Source of the DNA: Streptomyces albicerus | GTDB lineage: Bacteria > Actinomycetota > Actinomycetes > Streptomycetales > Streptomycetaceae | Reading direction: 5' to 3' | DNA: 64,000 nucleotides | NCBI RefSeq assembly: GCF_008905045.1 | Contig: NZ_VWMY01000004.1 | Location: 52,787-116,786, forward strand | Shown: one piece after another, positions 24,570 to 32,220 of the stretch | How the letters are laid out: every line of letters starts with the position of its first letter | How positions within the stretch are numbered: the first letter of the stretch is position 1 | The notes under the pieces: model-generated | The model's database searches: none | Told to the model about the DNA's origin: nothing | What the model saw: only the letters and a program-made list of their open reading frames with translations | Made by a program: the position numbers and the translations under genes

Positions 24570-25102
24570 CTGTTGATCACTCCAGACACCGCTAGGCAAG
24601 GGGAATGCGCGAGATTCACGCGCCTCCCACACTTCCCTCCGGCGCCCCGCCGGGCATCGTCCCCCGCTGCCGTCTTCCCCTGGTGCACCCGGACCAGCCA
24701 CTCAGGTGTCCTGGTGCCTACGCACTACAAGCCGACTTGGGCCGGGGCGGGGCTTGGCCTGGAGTTCAGTGACCTCGGCGACAGCCGGACTGTCACGCCC
24801 TCGGCGGACGATCGGCCGGCCGCCTCCTGGAGGGCGAGGCCGCGCTTGACGTAACCGGCCCGTGAGGCGAGCACCCGGAATCGGGGCCCGAGCTGTGCGG
24901 GCGTCGCCGACACGGTCGCTGCTTCGAAGTCTCCTGCTGCGGCCTCCTCGCGTCGCGTGGACCGGTCGATGTCCCGCAGTCCGGGATGCTAGGTGTCCCG
25001 CAGTCCGGGACGCGCGCCGTCGACGACCCCCGATGGCCGCCGTAGTGACGCGCCGGGCCTGAGCCGTTCCGTGCCGGTGCTCAGCCCTGCGCCGGTGGCG
25101 GC
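24570..25102. other. Intergenic region upstream of the MMPL operon
   Basis: About 530 bases without a convincing gene. It must contain the promoter of the MMPL-kinase-regulator operon. The only clear structure is the pair of identical palindromic 16-mers at 24971-25010. A short reverse frame (24725-24913) starting MSATPAQLGPRFRVLASRAG has no clear relatives. Confidence 0.4.
24971..25010. repeat. Two identical 16-bp palindromic repeats
   Basis: GTCCCGCAGTCCGGGA occurs at 24971-24986 and again at 24995-25010, 24 bp start to start. Each copy contains TCCCG-n5-CGGGA, so each could bind a dimeric regulator (TetR- or MarR-like). The pair lies about 400 bp upstream of the MMPL operon and about 95-130 bp downstream of the pentapeptide-like gene's stop. 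Confidence 0.55.
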
Positions 25103-26569
25103 TCACTGACGGCTGAGGGTCCGCGTCACTCCTGCGACGACCGCCGTCGCCAGGATCCATCCGGTCACGATCAGGAGGTACGACAGCCACTGGGCCCAGC
25201 CGGCCGGCGCGAAGGCGTTCTCCTGGCCGAAGGAGATCACCGGGAGCAGCAGGTCGAGGGTGTAGAAGACAGGATTGAAGGGCGGCGTCTCGGACGCCTT
25301 GAGCGGGCGGGGATCGTGCAGGGCGTAGGCGACCGAGCCGATCGCCAGCAGCGACAGCAGCCACCCGGCGGCGCGCAGCGGGCGGAAGCCGTAACCGACG
25401 GTGGCGTCCTGGACGTGGCCCCAGCCCCGGGCGTACCAGGGCAGGGTGGCCCTGTGCCGACGCTGCTTGGCGAGCTGGACGAGGCGGGCCGCGTGATCGT
25501 CGCCGATACGGCGGTACGAGCCGGCCAGCTGCTCATAGGCGTGGGGCACATATCCGTCCCTGTCACGTTCCAGCATGGGCAGCCGGCGCTCGGTGGGTTC
25601 GTGCGGCGTGAGGGTCGTGTAGCTGAGGTTGTTCAACAGCACCTGGTTCGGAACCATCTCCGGTTCCAGGGTCAGGAGTTCTATCTGGGAGCGGCGCAGG
25701 TTGAGGATGCCGTCCACAGGAGGTCCCTTGCGCAGCCACAGCTCCCCGATGGTGCAACTGCTGGCGTGAAGGGCCGTGCCACCCGGATTCGAGAGGCGGG
25801 CGTGCGACAGGGCGAGCCGTCCGGCGATGCGGGCCCCGCGCAGCTCGATCGCGCCGCGTGCCTGTACGCATCCCAGCAGCACATCGGCCGCGACGGTGAG
25901 TGTCTCCGCGTTGAGCACGATGCCGCCGGGCTGGTTGAGTTCGGCGTCATGCAGGTTGACCGACCCGGCGATGTCGGCGCCGCTGAGCTTCACCTCGCCG
26001 TGCGTCTGCAGCCCGGGTGCCCATAAGTCGGCGCCGATGGCGGCCTGGTTGAGCTGCAGTACCGGTTCCGTGTCGTTCGGCGCGGTGAGGTGGGCCCGGT
26101 CCATGAAGAGCGCGCCGGAGATCTGTGCCCCACCCAGTCGCACCGGCCCCCGCACCCGGCACTCCGTCATGCGCAGCACGCCGTCGACGCGCAGGGTGTC
26201 GCAGTTGATGGCCGGCAGCACGGCACCGCGCAGATTGAGCTGGCGCAACCGGGATCCGTAGAGGTCGGGAGCGCGGTCGAAGTGGCAGTGGTGCATTCCG
26301 ACGGGGTGCTCGATCACTGCGTACCTCAGGTGCAGCGTCCCGGTGATCCGGGCGCCCGCGATCTTGAGGCCGGCGATCTGTCCTTCTTCCTGAGGTGCGC
26401 TGATCAGCAGCTCCCTCAGGACCGAGGCACGCAGTGTGCGCTCCGGGCCCCAGCCGGCTCCGGTTGAGGCGTCCTCGTCCGGCGCTGCACGGAAGTCCAC
26501 GGACTGGCCCCGCGGATAGGCATTCCACACGCGCCGCTCGGCCGGGGTGAGATCGTAGACCATCATCAC
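25103..26569 (-). CDS. Membrane protein with pentapeptide/bactofilin-like beta-helix domain
   Basis: A 488-residue protein often called 'membrane-associated oxidoreductase' in Streptomyces, a label without visible support. Residues 60-310 consist of about twelve ~20-residue turns of the type LxLxGAxIxGxLxLxxA (GLKIAGARITGTLHLRYAVI, IELRGARIAGRLALSHARLS), a right-handed beta-helix pattern. Near the C-terminus there are two to three membrane helices (AAGWLLSLLAIGSVAYAL, WLSYLLIVTGWILATAVVAG). No redox motif or cofactor-binding pattern is seen. The helix domain probably faces the cytoplasm. The start is one of the first three Met codons. Confidence 0.8.
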   Translation of the reverse strand: MMMVYDLTPAERRVWNAYPRGQSVDFRAAPDEDASTGAGWGPERTLRASVLRELLISAPQEEGQIAGLKIAGARITGTLHLRYAVIEHPVGMHHCHFDRAPDLYGSRLRQLNLRGAVLPAINCDTLRVDGVLRMTECRVRGPVRLGGAQISGALFMDRAHLTAPNDTEPVLQLNQAAIGADLWAPGLQTHGEVKLSGADIAGSVNLHDAELNQPGGIVLNAETLTVAADVLLGCVQARGAIELRGARIAGRLALSHARLSNPGGTALHASSCTIGELWLRKGPPVDGILNLRRSQIELLTLEPEMVPNQVLLNNLSYTTLTPHEPTERRLPMLERDRDGYVPHAYEQLAGSYRRIGDDHAARLVQLAKQRRHRATLPWYARGWGHVQDATVGYGFRPLRAAGWLLSLLAIGSVAYALHDPRPLKASETPPFNPVFYTLDLLLPVISFGQENAFAPAGWAQWLSYLLIVTGWILATAVVAGVTRTLSRQ

Positions 26570-26744
26570 CCGGGACTGTGACCGGGCGATGGATGGCTGT
26601 CAACCGCCCCGTCCCGCTTGCCCGGTGAGGCGGTCGAGCGCTCAGGAGAGCGATCTCGACGCCCACGATTGCGGTTTGTTGTGCTCCTACGCTGTACCCA
26701 GGGGCCGGCGTTCAGGTAGACGCGGTCGGCGAGGAGTAGCCCAG

Positions 26745-27659
26745 TCAGCCGGTCAGGTAGCCGCCGGACACGTCGACGTCCGTGCCGATGACGGGTGCCG
26801 CCTCGGCGGAGCCCAGCCACATCATGACCCTGGCCATCTCCTCGGCCCGCACGATGCGTTTGATCGGGTAGTCCTGGGCGATCTGTTCGTAGGTGACGCC
26901 GAACGCCTGGGCGGCGCGTCGCAGCATCGGGGTGTCCACCGCGCCGGGCGCGAAGGCGGCCACCCGGATTCCGTTGCCGGCGTATTCCAGCGCGGCCACC
27001 TTGGTCAGCGAGGCCACGCCATGCTTGCTCGCGTTGTACGGCGCGATGGTGGCGAACCCGACCTCCGCCGAGATCGAGGCCGTGTTCACGATGACGCCGC
27101 CCTTCTGGGACAGCATCTGCGGAATCTCGTACTTCATGCCGAGGAAGACTCCGCCCACATTGGTGCGCCACACGTCATCCATGTCCTGAAGGGACTGCTC
27201 GTGCAGGCGTACCGCGCGAGGGCTCTCGATGCCGGCGTTGTTGAAGGCCACGTCGATACGTCCATGTCGCTCGACACAAGCCGCGACGAACTCCCTGACC
27301 TGGCTCTCCTGGCGGACGTCGGCGCGCACGTACGTCGCGTCACCGCCCGCCGAACGGATCCGGGACTCAATGCGGCGGCCAAGATGGGCGCGGCGTCCGC
27401 AGAAGAAGATCCGCGCGCCTTCTTCGGCCATCGCCCGCGCGGCCGCTTCGCCGATCCCGGAGGTGGCGCCGGTGATCAGTACCACCTTGTCCGTGAAACG
27501 CCCGTCCGGCGCGGCGCTTGGCAGTTGCCCGGCCGATTGGGTTGCTGCCGCGGCCGGGACGGAGCCCGTGACCGCGCCGGCCGCCAGACCCGCCGCGCCG
27601 GCACGCAGCACGCGGCGGCGGGACGAGTCTTGGGGCAGCTCCCGCTCCTGTCTGCGCAT
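26745..27659 (-). CDS. Short-chain dehydrogenase/reductase with Tat-like signal
   Basis: A 304-residue SDR. The cofactor motif is TGATSGIGEA, NNAG is present, and the catalytic pair lies in YNASK; the end reads VSGGYLTG. What is unusual is an N-terminal twin-arginine-like extension, SSRRRVLRAGAAGLAAGAV, followed by an Ala/Gln-rich linker, suggesting export of a folded NAD(P) enzyme or anchoring at the membrane. It starts 4 bp after the SnoaL-like gene's stop, so the pair forms an operon, facing a divergent LysR gene. Confidence 0.9.
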   Translation of the reverse strand: MRRQERELPQDSSRRRVLRAGAAGLAAGAVTGSVPAAAATQSAGQLPSAAPDGRFTDKVVLITGATSGIGEAAARAMAEEGARIFFCGRRAHLGRRIESRIRSAGGDATYVRADVRQESQVREFVAACVERHGRIDVAFNNAGIESPRAVRLHEQSLQDMDDVWRTNVGGVFLGMKYEIPQMLSQKGGVIVNTASISAEVGFATIAPYNASKHGVASLTKVAALEYAGNGIRVAAFAPGAVDTPMLRRAAQAFGVTYEQIAQDYPIKRIVRAEEMARVMMWLGSAEAAPVIGTDVDVSGGYLTG

Positions 27660-27663
27660 GGCT

Positions 27664-28218
27664 TCACTTCCTTTCGGCGAGACGGTCCGGCAGCGGGGCC
27701 AGCGGGTAGTTACGCCAGAAGAACGCGTCGGCCAGGTGCTGGTCCCCGGCGAAGTTGATCGCCTCGGCGATCTTCCCGTTCCGGATGCGGAAGGCCAGCG
27801 CCCAGGTGATGTCGAGTCCCTCGGGTGCCGTGCTCCACCCCCGGTGCAGGTCGATGACCCAGTCTCCGTCGGCGGCGATGCACAGCGTCTCGGCGCGGAA
27901 TCCGGCACGCCCCAACTCCCGGAAGAAGGCCAGGACTTCGTCGATGCCTTCCTTCGTTCCGGACAGCGGATGGTGGCCGGGAATGGTCCATCGGACATCC
28001 GGTGCGAAGAACGGCCGGAGGGCGTTGAGATCACCCGTGCCGTACGCCTCGTAGTAGCGGCGGATCAGCCGCACATGTGGGTGCTCCCCCGCTCCGGCCG
28101 TCGCCGCGCCGGCCGTCTGAGCCCCTCCCAGCATCGCGGCAGCCAGCCCGACCGCCCCCAGTCCCGCACCTCGCAGCACGCTGCCTCTGCTCACGGACTC
28201 GCCCTCGCCCACCGGCAT
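27664..28218 (-). CDS. SnoaL-like/NTF2-fold protein with export signal
   Basis: A 184-residue protein. After a signal-type N-terminus (SRGSVLRGAGLGAVGLAAAM, ending AAGAATAGA-like) comes an NTF2/SnoaL domain: HVRLIRRYYEAYGTGDLNAL, then FFAPDVRWTIPGHHPLSG and GLDITWALAFRIRNGKIAEA. Such domains bind or isomerise small hydrophobic molecules. The ATG follows a GGGGAGAG site. It is the first gene of the operon with the SDR; both carry N-terminal export-like signals, which suggests they act together outside the cytoplasm. Confidence 0.85.
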   Translation of the reverse strand: MPVGEGESVSRGSVLRGAGLGAVGLAAAMLGGAQTAGAATAGAGEHPHVRLIRRYYEAYGTGDLNALRPFFAPDVRWTIPGHHPLSGTKEGIDEVLAFFRELGRAGFRAETLCIAADGDWVIDLHRGWSTAPEGLDITWALAFRIRNGKIAEAINFAGDQHLADAFFWRNYPLAPLPDRLAERK

Positions 28219-28285
28219 GCCTCTCCCCTTCGCTTCTTGCCCGCTCTCGTAACTCCACGGAACCAGCGGTATCCGATGCGGTCCA

Positions 28286-28312
28286 ATGCCTGCATCCATA
28301 CGTTTGAGGCAT
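28286..28312. promoter_or_regulatory. LysR-type inverted repeat between divergent genes
   Basis: ATGCCT (28286-28291) and AGGCAT (28307-28312) form perfect 6-bp arms separated by 15 bases, 34 bp upstream of the LysR start and 68 bp upstream of the SnoaL-SDR operon. LysR proteins usually bind such interrupted dyads in divergent promoters. Confidence 0.5.
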
Positions 28313-28345
28313 AGAAGCTGCGACTGCGGGTTCAGGAGGCCGGCC

Positions 28346-29236
28346 GTGGATGTCGACACCAGGGTTCTGCGCTACTACGTGGCGGTCGCCGAGCACCTGA
28401 GTTTCACCCGTGCCGCACAGGAACTGTTCGTCTCCCAGCCGTCGTTGAGCCGACAGATCCAACGGCTGGAGAGCGAGGTGGGGGCCGCGCTGTTCGTCAG
28501 GACCGGCAGGCAGGTACGGCTCACGGCAGCCGGCGAGAACCTGCTGCCCGCCGCTCGCCGGATACTGGACGACTGGCGGCAGGCCGTCCGCGAGGTCCGG
28601 ACGTCGGAGGCCGCGCGCAAACAGCTGCTGAGAATCGGGTTCGTGGCGACCGGCGCGGGACCACTGGGCAGGCGGGCACGCACGGTCTTCACCACCCACC
28701 ACCCGGAGATCACGGTGGAGCCGAAACGGTTCGACTGGGGCGGCGAGGCGCAGGCGCTGCGGCAGGGGCTGGCCGATGCCGCCTTCGTCTGGCTGCCGAC
28801 GGATCTCTCCGGGCTGCACGCACACGTCGTCGCGACCGAGCCGCGGTGGGTGGCCATGGCCGCCACGCATCCGCTGGCCGCGGCCCACGACACCGTAAGC
28901 ATCATGGACCTGCGGGACGAGCCCCTGATGTGGACCCGCAAGGCGCCCCAGGAGTGGGTCGACTGGTGGGCGGTCAATCCCCGGCCGGACGGGTCGACGC
29001 CACTGTGGGGGCCTGAGAACGACAACGTCGAGGAGATGCTCGAACACGTCGCCACCGGCAACGCGGTATGCCTCGGCACGAAGTCGATGGCGGGCTACTA
29101 CGCCCATCCCGAACTGACCTGGCGCCGCGTCACAGACATCGAGCCGCTCCGCATCGCCGTCGCCTGGCCTCACGGCCGGACCAACCCCCTGGTCCGGGCC
29201 TTCGTCGAAACGGTCATCGACCTCGCAGCTTTATGA
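28346..29236 (+). CDS. LysR family transcriptional regulator
   Basis: A 296-residue LysR regulator. The N-terminal winged helix reads LRYYVAVAEHLSFTRAAQEL followed by FVSQPSLSRQIQRLE, and the effector domain covers about 90-290 (RIGFVATGAGPLGRRAR at its first strand). The GTG at 28346 has an ideal AGGAGG site. It is divergent from the SnoaL-SDR operon with an inverted repeat between, so it probably activates that operon in response to a small molecule. Confidence 0.93.
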   Translation: MDVDTRVLRYYVAVAEHLSFTRAAQELFVSQPSLSRQIQRLESEVGAALFVRTGRQVRLTAAGENLLPAARRILDDWRQAVREVRTSEAARKQLLRIGFVATGAGPLGRRARTVFTTHHPEITVEPKRFDWGGEAQALRQGLADAAFVWLPTDLSGLHAHVVATEPRWVAMAATHPLAAAHDTVSIMDLRDEPLMWTRKAPQEWVDWWAVNPRPDGSTPLWGPENDNVEEMLEHVATGNAVCLGTKSMAGYYAHPELTWRRVTDIEPLRIAVAWPHGRTNPLVRAFVETVIDLAAL

Positions 29237-29287
29237 GCCAACGGCTCCGTGCGCGACGTGGCCCCGACTGATCTCCTAAATTATTCC

Positions 29288-29318
29288 TTGACACGAATAT
29301 TCTCTGTCACGAATACTC
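29288..29318 (+). promoter_or_regulatory. Promoter with ArsR-type repeats; predicted leaderless transcript
   Basis: TTGACA (29288-29293) and AATACT (29312-29317) with 18 bp between fit -35 and -10 elements; transcription would start at about the ATG at 29325. ACGAATATTC (29293-29302) and ACGAATACTC (29309-29318) are direct repeats 16 bp apart, the first with a perfect GAATATTC palindrome. They overlap the promoter, as an ArsR operator would. Confidence 0.65.
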
Positions 29319-29324
29319 GTCCCC

Positions 29325-30206
29325 ATGGACGCACTCCTCACCGCACTGGCCGACCCGGCCCGCTGGCGGCTCGTGAGCCTGTTGGCCGAGCGGCCCCGTT
29401 CGGTCGGCGTCCTCGCCCAGCTCGCCGGGGCGCGCCAGCCGCAGACGACCAAGCACCTGCAGACCCTCGAGCGCGCCGGCGTAGTCACCTCCCAGCGCAC
29501 CGGCCAGCGCCGCATCTACGCGCTCCGGCCCGCTCCCCTGCGGGATCTGGCGGCTGCGCTCAGCCGGCTCGCCGACACCGCGGACCAGGTCGGTGGCCCG
29601 CGCGCGACCTACGACCGCTACGGGCTCAGCCTCGACGCGGAGCGGCTCGCCGCGGAGGAGTCGGGGTGGGCCGACGGCCGTTCGTTCAGGTTCCTGCGGT
29701 CGCTGACGGGGCGACCTGAGCTGGTGTGGCGCCACCTGACCGAGGCCTCCCTGCTCACTCGATGGTGGACGCCCGACGACCTCCGCGTCTCCGAGCTCGT
29801 CTTCGAGGCGCGACCAGGTGGGCGGGTCGTCCTGGAGTACCGCGACGCCGAGGACGCCGACGACTCCGACCTGGTCGCCGGGCGCGCGGAGGGAGTCGTC
29901 GACGACGTACGCCCCGGTGAGCGCCTCGCCTACCGGCTCTCCCCGCTGCTGCCCGACGGCGGCCTCGCCTTCACCGCCCACGTCGACCTCGGCCTCCGGC
30001 CCACCGACACCGGCACGGACCTCGACGTCCACTACCGGATCACCGACAGCACCGTCGACTCCGCGGACTTCATCGCAGGCATCGAGATCGGCTTCGGCCA
30101 GAGCCTCGACAAGCTCGCGGCGACCCTCACCACGTACGCGCACGACACCGACGGCGCGGACACCGACGAACGTGGACCACACGACATCGACAACAAGGAG
30201 CAGTAA
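29325..30206 (+). CDS. ArsR regulator fused to SRPBCC (AHSA1-like) domain
   Basis: A 293-residue two-domain protein. Residues 1-80 are an ArsR-type winged helix (LTALADPARWRLVSLLAERP, with recognition helix RQPQTTKHLQTLERAGVV). Residues 105-255 are an SRPBCC fold (LTGRPELVWRHLTEASLLTR, then WWTPDDLRVSELVFEARPGG). The same two domains are separate overlapping genes at 14.7-15.6 kb. The fusion suggests that the ligand-binding domain directly controls DNA binding. The acidic C-terminal tail is variable. It is followed 2 bp later by a RibD-type reductase gene with its own AAGGAG site. Confidence 0.9.
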   Translation: MDALLTALADPARWRLVSLLAERPRSVGVLAQLAGARQPQTTKHLQTLERAGVVTSQRTGQRRIYALRPAPLRDLAAALSRLADTADQVGGPRATYDRYGLSLDAERLAAEESGWADGRSFRFLRSLTGRPELVWRHLTEASLLTRWWTPDDLRVSELVFEARPGGRVVLEYRDAEDADDSDLVAGRAEGVVDDVRPGERLAYRLSPLLPDGGLAFTAHVDLGLRPTDTGTDLDVHYRITDSTVDSADFIAGIEIGFGQSLDKLAATLTTYAHDTDGADTDERGPHDIDNKEQ

Positions 30207-30208
30207 CG

Positions 30209-30757
30209 ATGCGGAAGATCATCGAGCAGGCAGTAGTCACCCTGGACGGCCAGATCAGCACACCGCAGGACTGGCTCCCCACCAGGTGGGCCGGCGAGTT
30301 CGAGCAGCTCTCCAGGGACCTCCTCTTCTCCGTCGACGCGCTCCTCTACGGGCGGATCAGTTACGAGAGCCACGCCGAGGTGTGGCCGACCCTGCAAGAG
30401 GCGTTCGGTGACTACGCGGTCCGCATGAACACCATCCCCAAGCACGTGGCATCGCGCACCCTCACCGAGGTGACATGGAACGCCACTCTGCTCGGGGACG
30501 ACGTCGTCGACGCCGTGCGCAAGCTGAAGGAACGGCCGGGCGGCGACATCCTCAAGGTCGGCACCGGCGGCTCGTTCAGCCGGACGCTGCTCGAGCACCG
30601 GCTGGTCGACGAATATCTGTTCTGGCTGTTCCCGGTCATCGCCGGCAGTGGCGAACGGCTCTACGACGGGATCGACACCACGGATTTCGACCTGACCGAC
30701 GTCAAGCGGCTCGACAACGGCATCCTCGGCCTCACCTACGTTCCGACCACCCGCTGA
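30209..30757 (+). CDS. Dihydrofolate reductase family (RibD C-domain) protein
   Basis: A 182-residue single-domain protein of the RibD_C/DHFR family: MRKIIEQAVVTLDGQISTPQ at the first strand, DALLYGRISYES (substrate/NADPH loop), GDILKVGTGGSFSRTLLEHR (glycine-rich nucleotide loop), and LVDEYLFWLFPVIAGSGERL near the end. Members reduce small molecules with NADPH; few have known substrates. It is co-transcribed with the ArsR-SRPBCC fusion. A broken cousin of this gene remains at 11116-11283. Confidence 0.9.
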   Translation: MRKIIEQAVVTLDGQISTPQDWLPTRWAGEFEQLSRDLLFSVDALLYGRISYESHAEVWPTLQEAFGDYAVRMNTIPKHVASRTLTEVTWNATLLGDDVVDAVRKLKERPGGDILKVGTGGSFSRTLLEHRLVDEYLFWLFPVIAGSGERLYDGIDTTDFDLTDVKRLDNGILGLTYVPTTR

Positions 30758-30916
30758 CACCGGTGCAGCAGCGCCCGATCCTCACGGACGTCGCGCCAAG
30801 TCCCCGGCCGCCATCACGGCCGGTGCCAGGTGCAACCTCCATGCACATTTCCACGGCAGATCCGCTCAGCCGCACCCGCCGCATGATGGCTCTTCCTGGT
30901 ACGTAATACTCTCCTC

Positions 30917-31417
30917 ATGAGCCGGAGTGTTACAAGCAGGAGCGGATCGGTCTCGATACGGCGGGCCGTCGCGCGGGATGCCAAGCGGCTCACGCGGCTC
31001 GTGCGGGGCTCACGCGCCTATGAGGGGCAGTACGCGGCCATGGTGGCGGGCTACCGTGTCGGTCCGGACTACATCGAGGCCCACCGCGTCTTCGTGGCCG
31101 TCGCCGCCGACGGGCCGGAAGGCCATGTACTCGGGTTCTATTCGCTCGTCCTCGCCCCGCCGGAGCTCGACCTGCTGTTCGTCGCCGACCAGTCACAGGG
31201 CCTTGGCGTGGGACGGCTGCTCGTCGCACACATGAAGTCCGAGGCTCGCGCCGCCGGGCTCGACCGCGTCCGGGTGGTGTCACATCCCCCCGCCGAGGGC
31301 TTCTACCGCAGCGTGGGCGCGGTGCACACCGGGACCGCGTCCGCGAACCCACCCGCCGTGGTGTGGGACCGGCCCGAGCTGGAGTTCCTTGTCTGTGCCG
31401 ACGGTGCCGGATCTTGA
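30917..31417 (+). CDS. GNAT family N-acetyltransferase
   Basis: A 166-residue GNAT protein: SIRRAVARDAKRLTRLVRGS at the start, LLFVADQSQGLGVGRLLVAH as the acetyl-CoA loop, and GFYRSVGAV near the C-terminus. Upstream, TAATAC at 30904-30909 fits a -10 element only 7 bases before the ATG, so the transcript may be leaderless. The substrate is unknown. Confidence 0.87.
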   Translation: MSRSVTSRSGSVSIRRAVARDAKRLTRLVRGSRAYEGQYAAMVAGYRVGPDYIEAHRVFVAVAADGPEGHVLGFYSLVLAPPELDLLFVADQSQGLGVGRLLVAHMKSEARAAGLDRVRVVSHPPAEGFYRSVGAVHTGTASANPPAVVWDRPELEFLVCADGAGS

Positions 31418-31535
31418 GTGGTGCGTGATCCGTGATCCAGCTGATGTCCGCCGACGAAGGCCCTGAGCCCCCAGGACTGTAGGTCGTCCTGATGTCCATG
31501 AGGATGTCACCCGCGCAACGGCCCGGGATAGTCTC

Positions 31536-31551
31536 CCTACTCGCAAGTAGG
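31536..31551. promoter_or_regulatory. Palindromic operator-like site upstream of SRPBCC gene
   Basis: CCTACTCGCAAGTAGG (31536-31551) is a palindrome with 6-bp perfect arms and a 4-base centre, 26 bp upstream of the SRPBCC start. TACTCGnnAGTA-type sites are often bound by TetR regulators, but no TetR gene is adjacent. Confidence 0.55.
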
Positions 31552-31576
31552 TTGAGCATCCAGGGAGAGAGTGCCC

Positions 31577-32086
31577 ATGCCCCGCACGTTCACCGTCGCT
31601 CGCAGCATCCTGGTACAGGCGTCACCGTCATCGGCGTATGACCAGATCAGCCGTCCCGCGCAGATGGGCCGGTGGAGTCCCGAGAACCTCGGAGCGACCG
31701 TGCCCGGCGGGAACGAGCCGGCTCACGTCGGCATGGTCTTCGAGGGGCACAACAAGCGCGGCCGATACCGCTGGACCACCCGCTGCACGGTCACCGTGGC
31801 GGATCCCGGCCGCCGCTTCGCCTTCCGCGTCCACGCGATCGGACTCAAGCGGCCGCGCCTGAACGCTCCGATCGCCACGTGGGAGTACCGGTTCGAGGCG
31901 GAGGGCAGCGCCACCCGGGTGACGGAGACCTGGACCGACGACCGGCGCTCCTGGCCCACGCTGGTGGCCGACGTCTTCGACCGCGCGGCCACCGGCGGCA
32001 AGACTTTCGCAGCCTTCCAGACCGGCAACATCGACACGACCCTGCGCAACCTCAAGCGGGAACTCGAAGCACCGGCGCGCCCCTGA
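31577..32086 (+). CDS. SRPBCC (polyketide cyclase-like) protein
   Basis: A 169-residue helix-grip protein: FTVARSILVQASPSSAYDQI, then SRPAQMGRWSPENLGATVPG and TWEYRFEAEGSATRVTETWT, ending with a long helix (FQTGNIDTTLRNLKRELE). It matches the polyketide-cyclase/SRPBCC group that binds hydrophobic ligands. I chose the ATG at 31577 because AGGGAGAG lies 7 bases upstream; the GTG at 31571 would be too close to it. It is probably a single gene under the palindromic site upstream. Confidence 0.87.
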   Translation: MPRTFTVARSILVQASPSSAYDQISRPAQMGRWSPENLGATVPGGNEPAHVGMVFEGHNKRGRYRWTTRCTVTVADPGRRFAFRVHAIGLKRPRLNAPIATWEYRFEAEGSATRVTETWTDDRRSWPTLVADVFDRAATGGKTFAAFQTGNIDTTLRNLKRELEAPARP

Positions 32087-32220
32087 GCCGAGCCGTCCGG
32101 GCACGCGCGTCGGTACGGGTGTCGCTGTCGCAGTCGTGGATCAGGTCTCGGACCCGGCCCGCACGGGTGGAGGTGGCCTCGGTTCCCAAAACCTCTACAC
32201 CCGGCTGTCGGCCTACACCG

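Noticed and set aside
24725..24913. Reverse frame starting MSATPAQLGPRFRVLASRAG
   Set aside because: It has a faint resemblance to a regulator N-terminus but no complete helix-turn-helix, so it is not listed as a gene.
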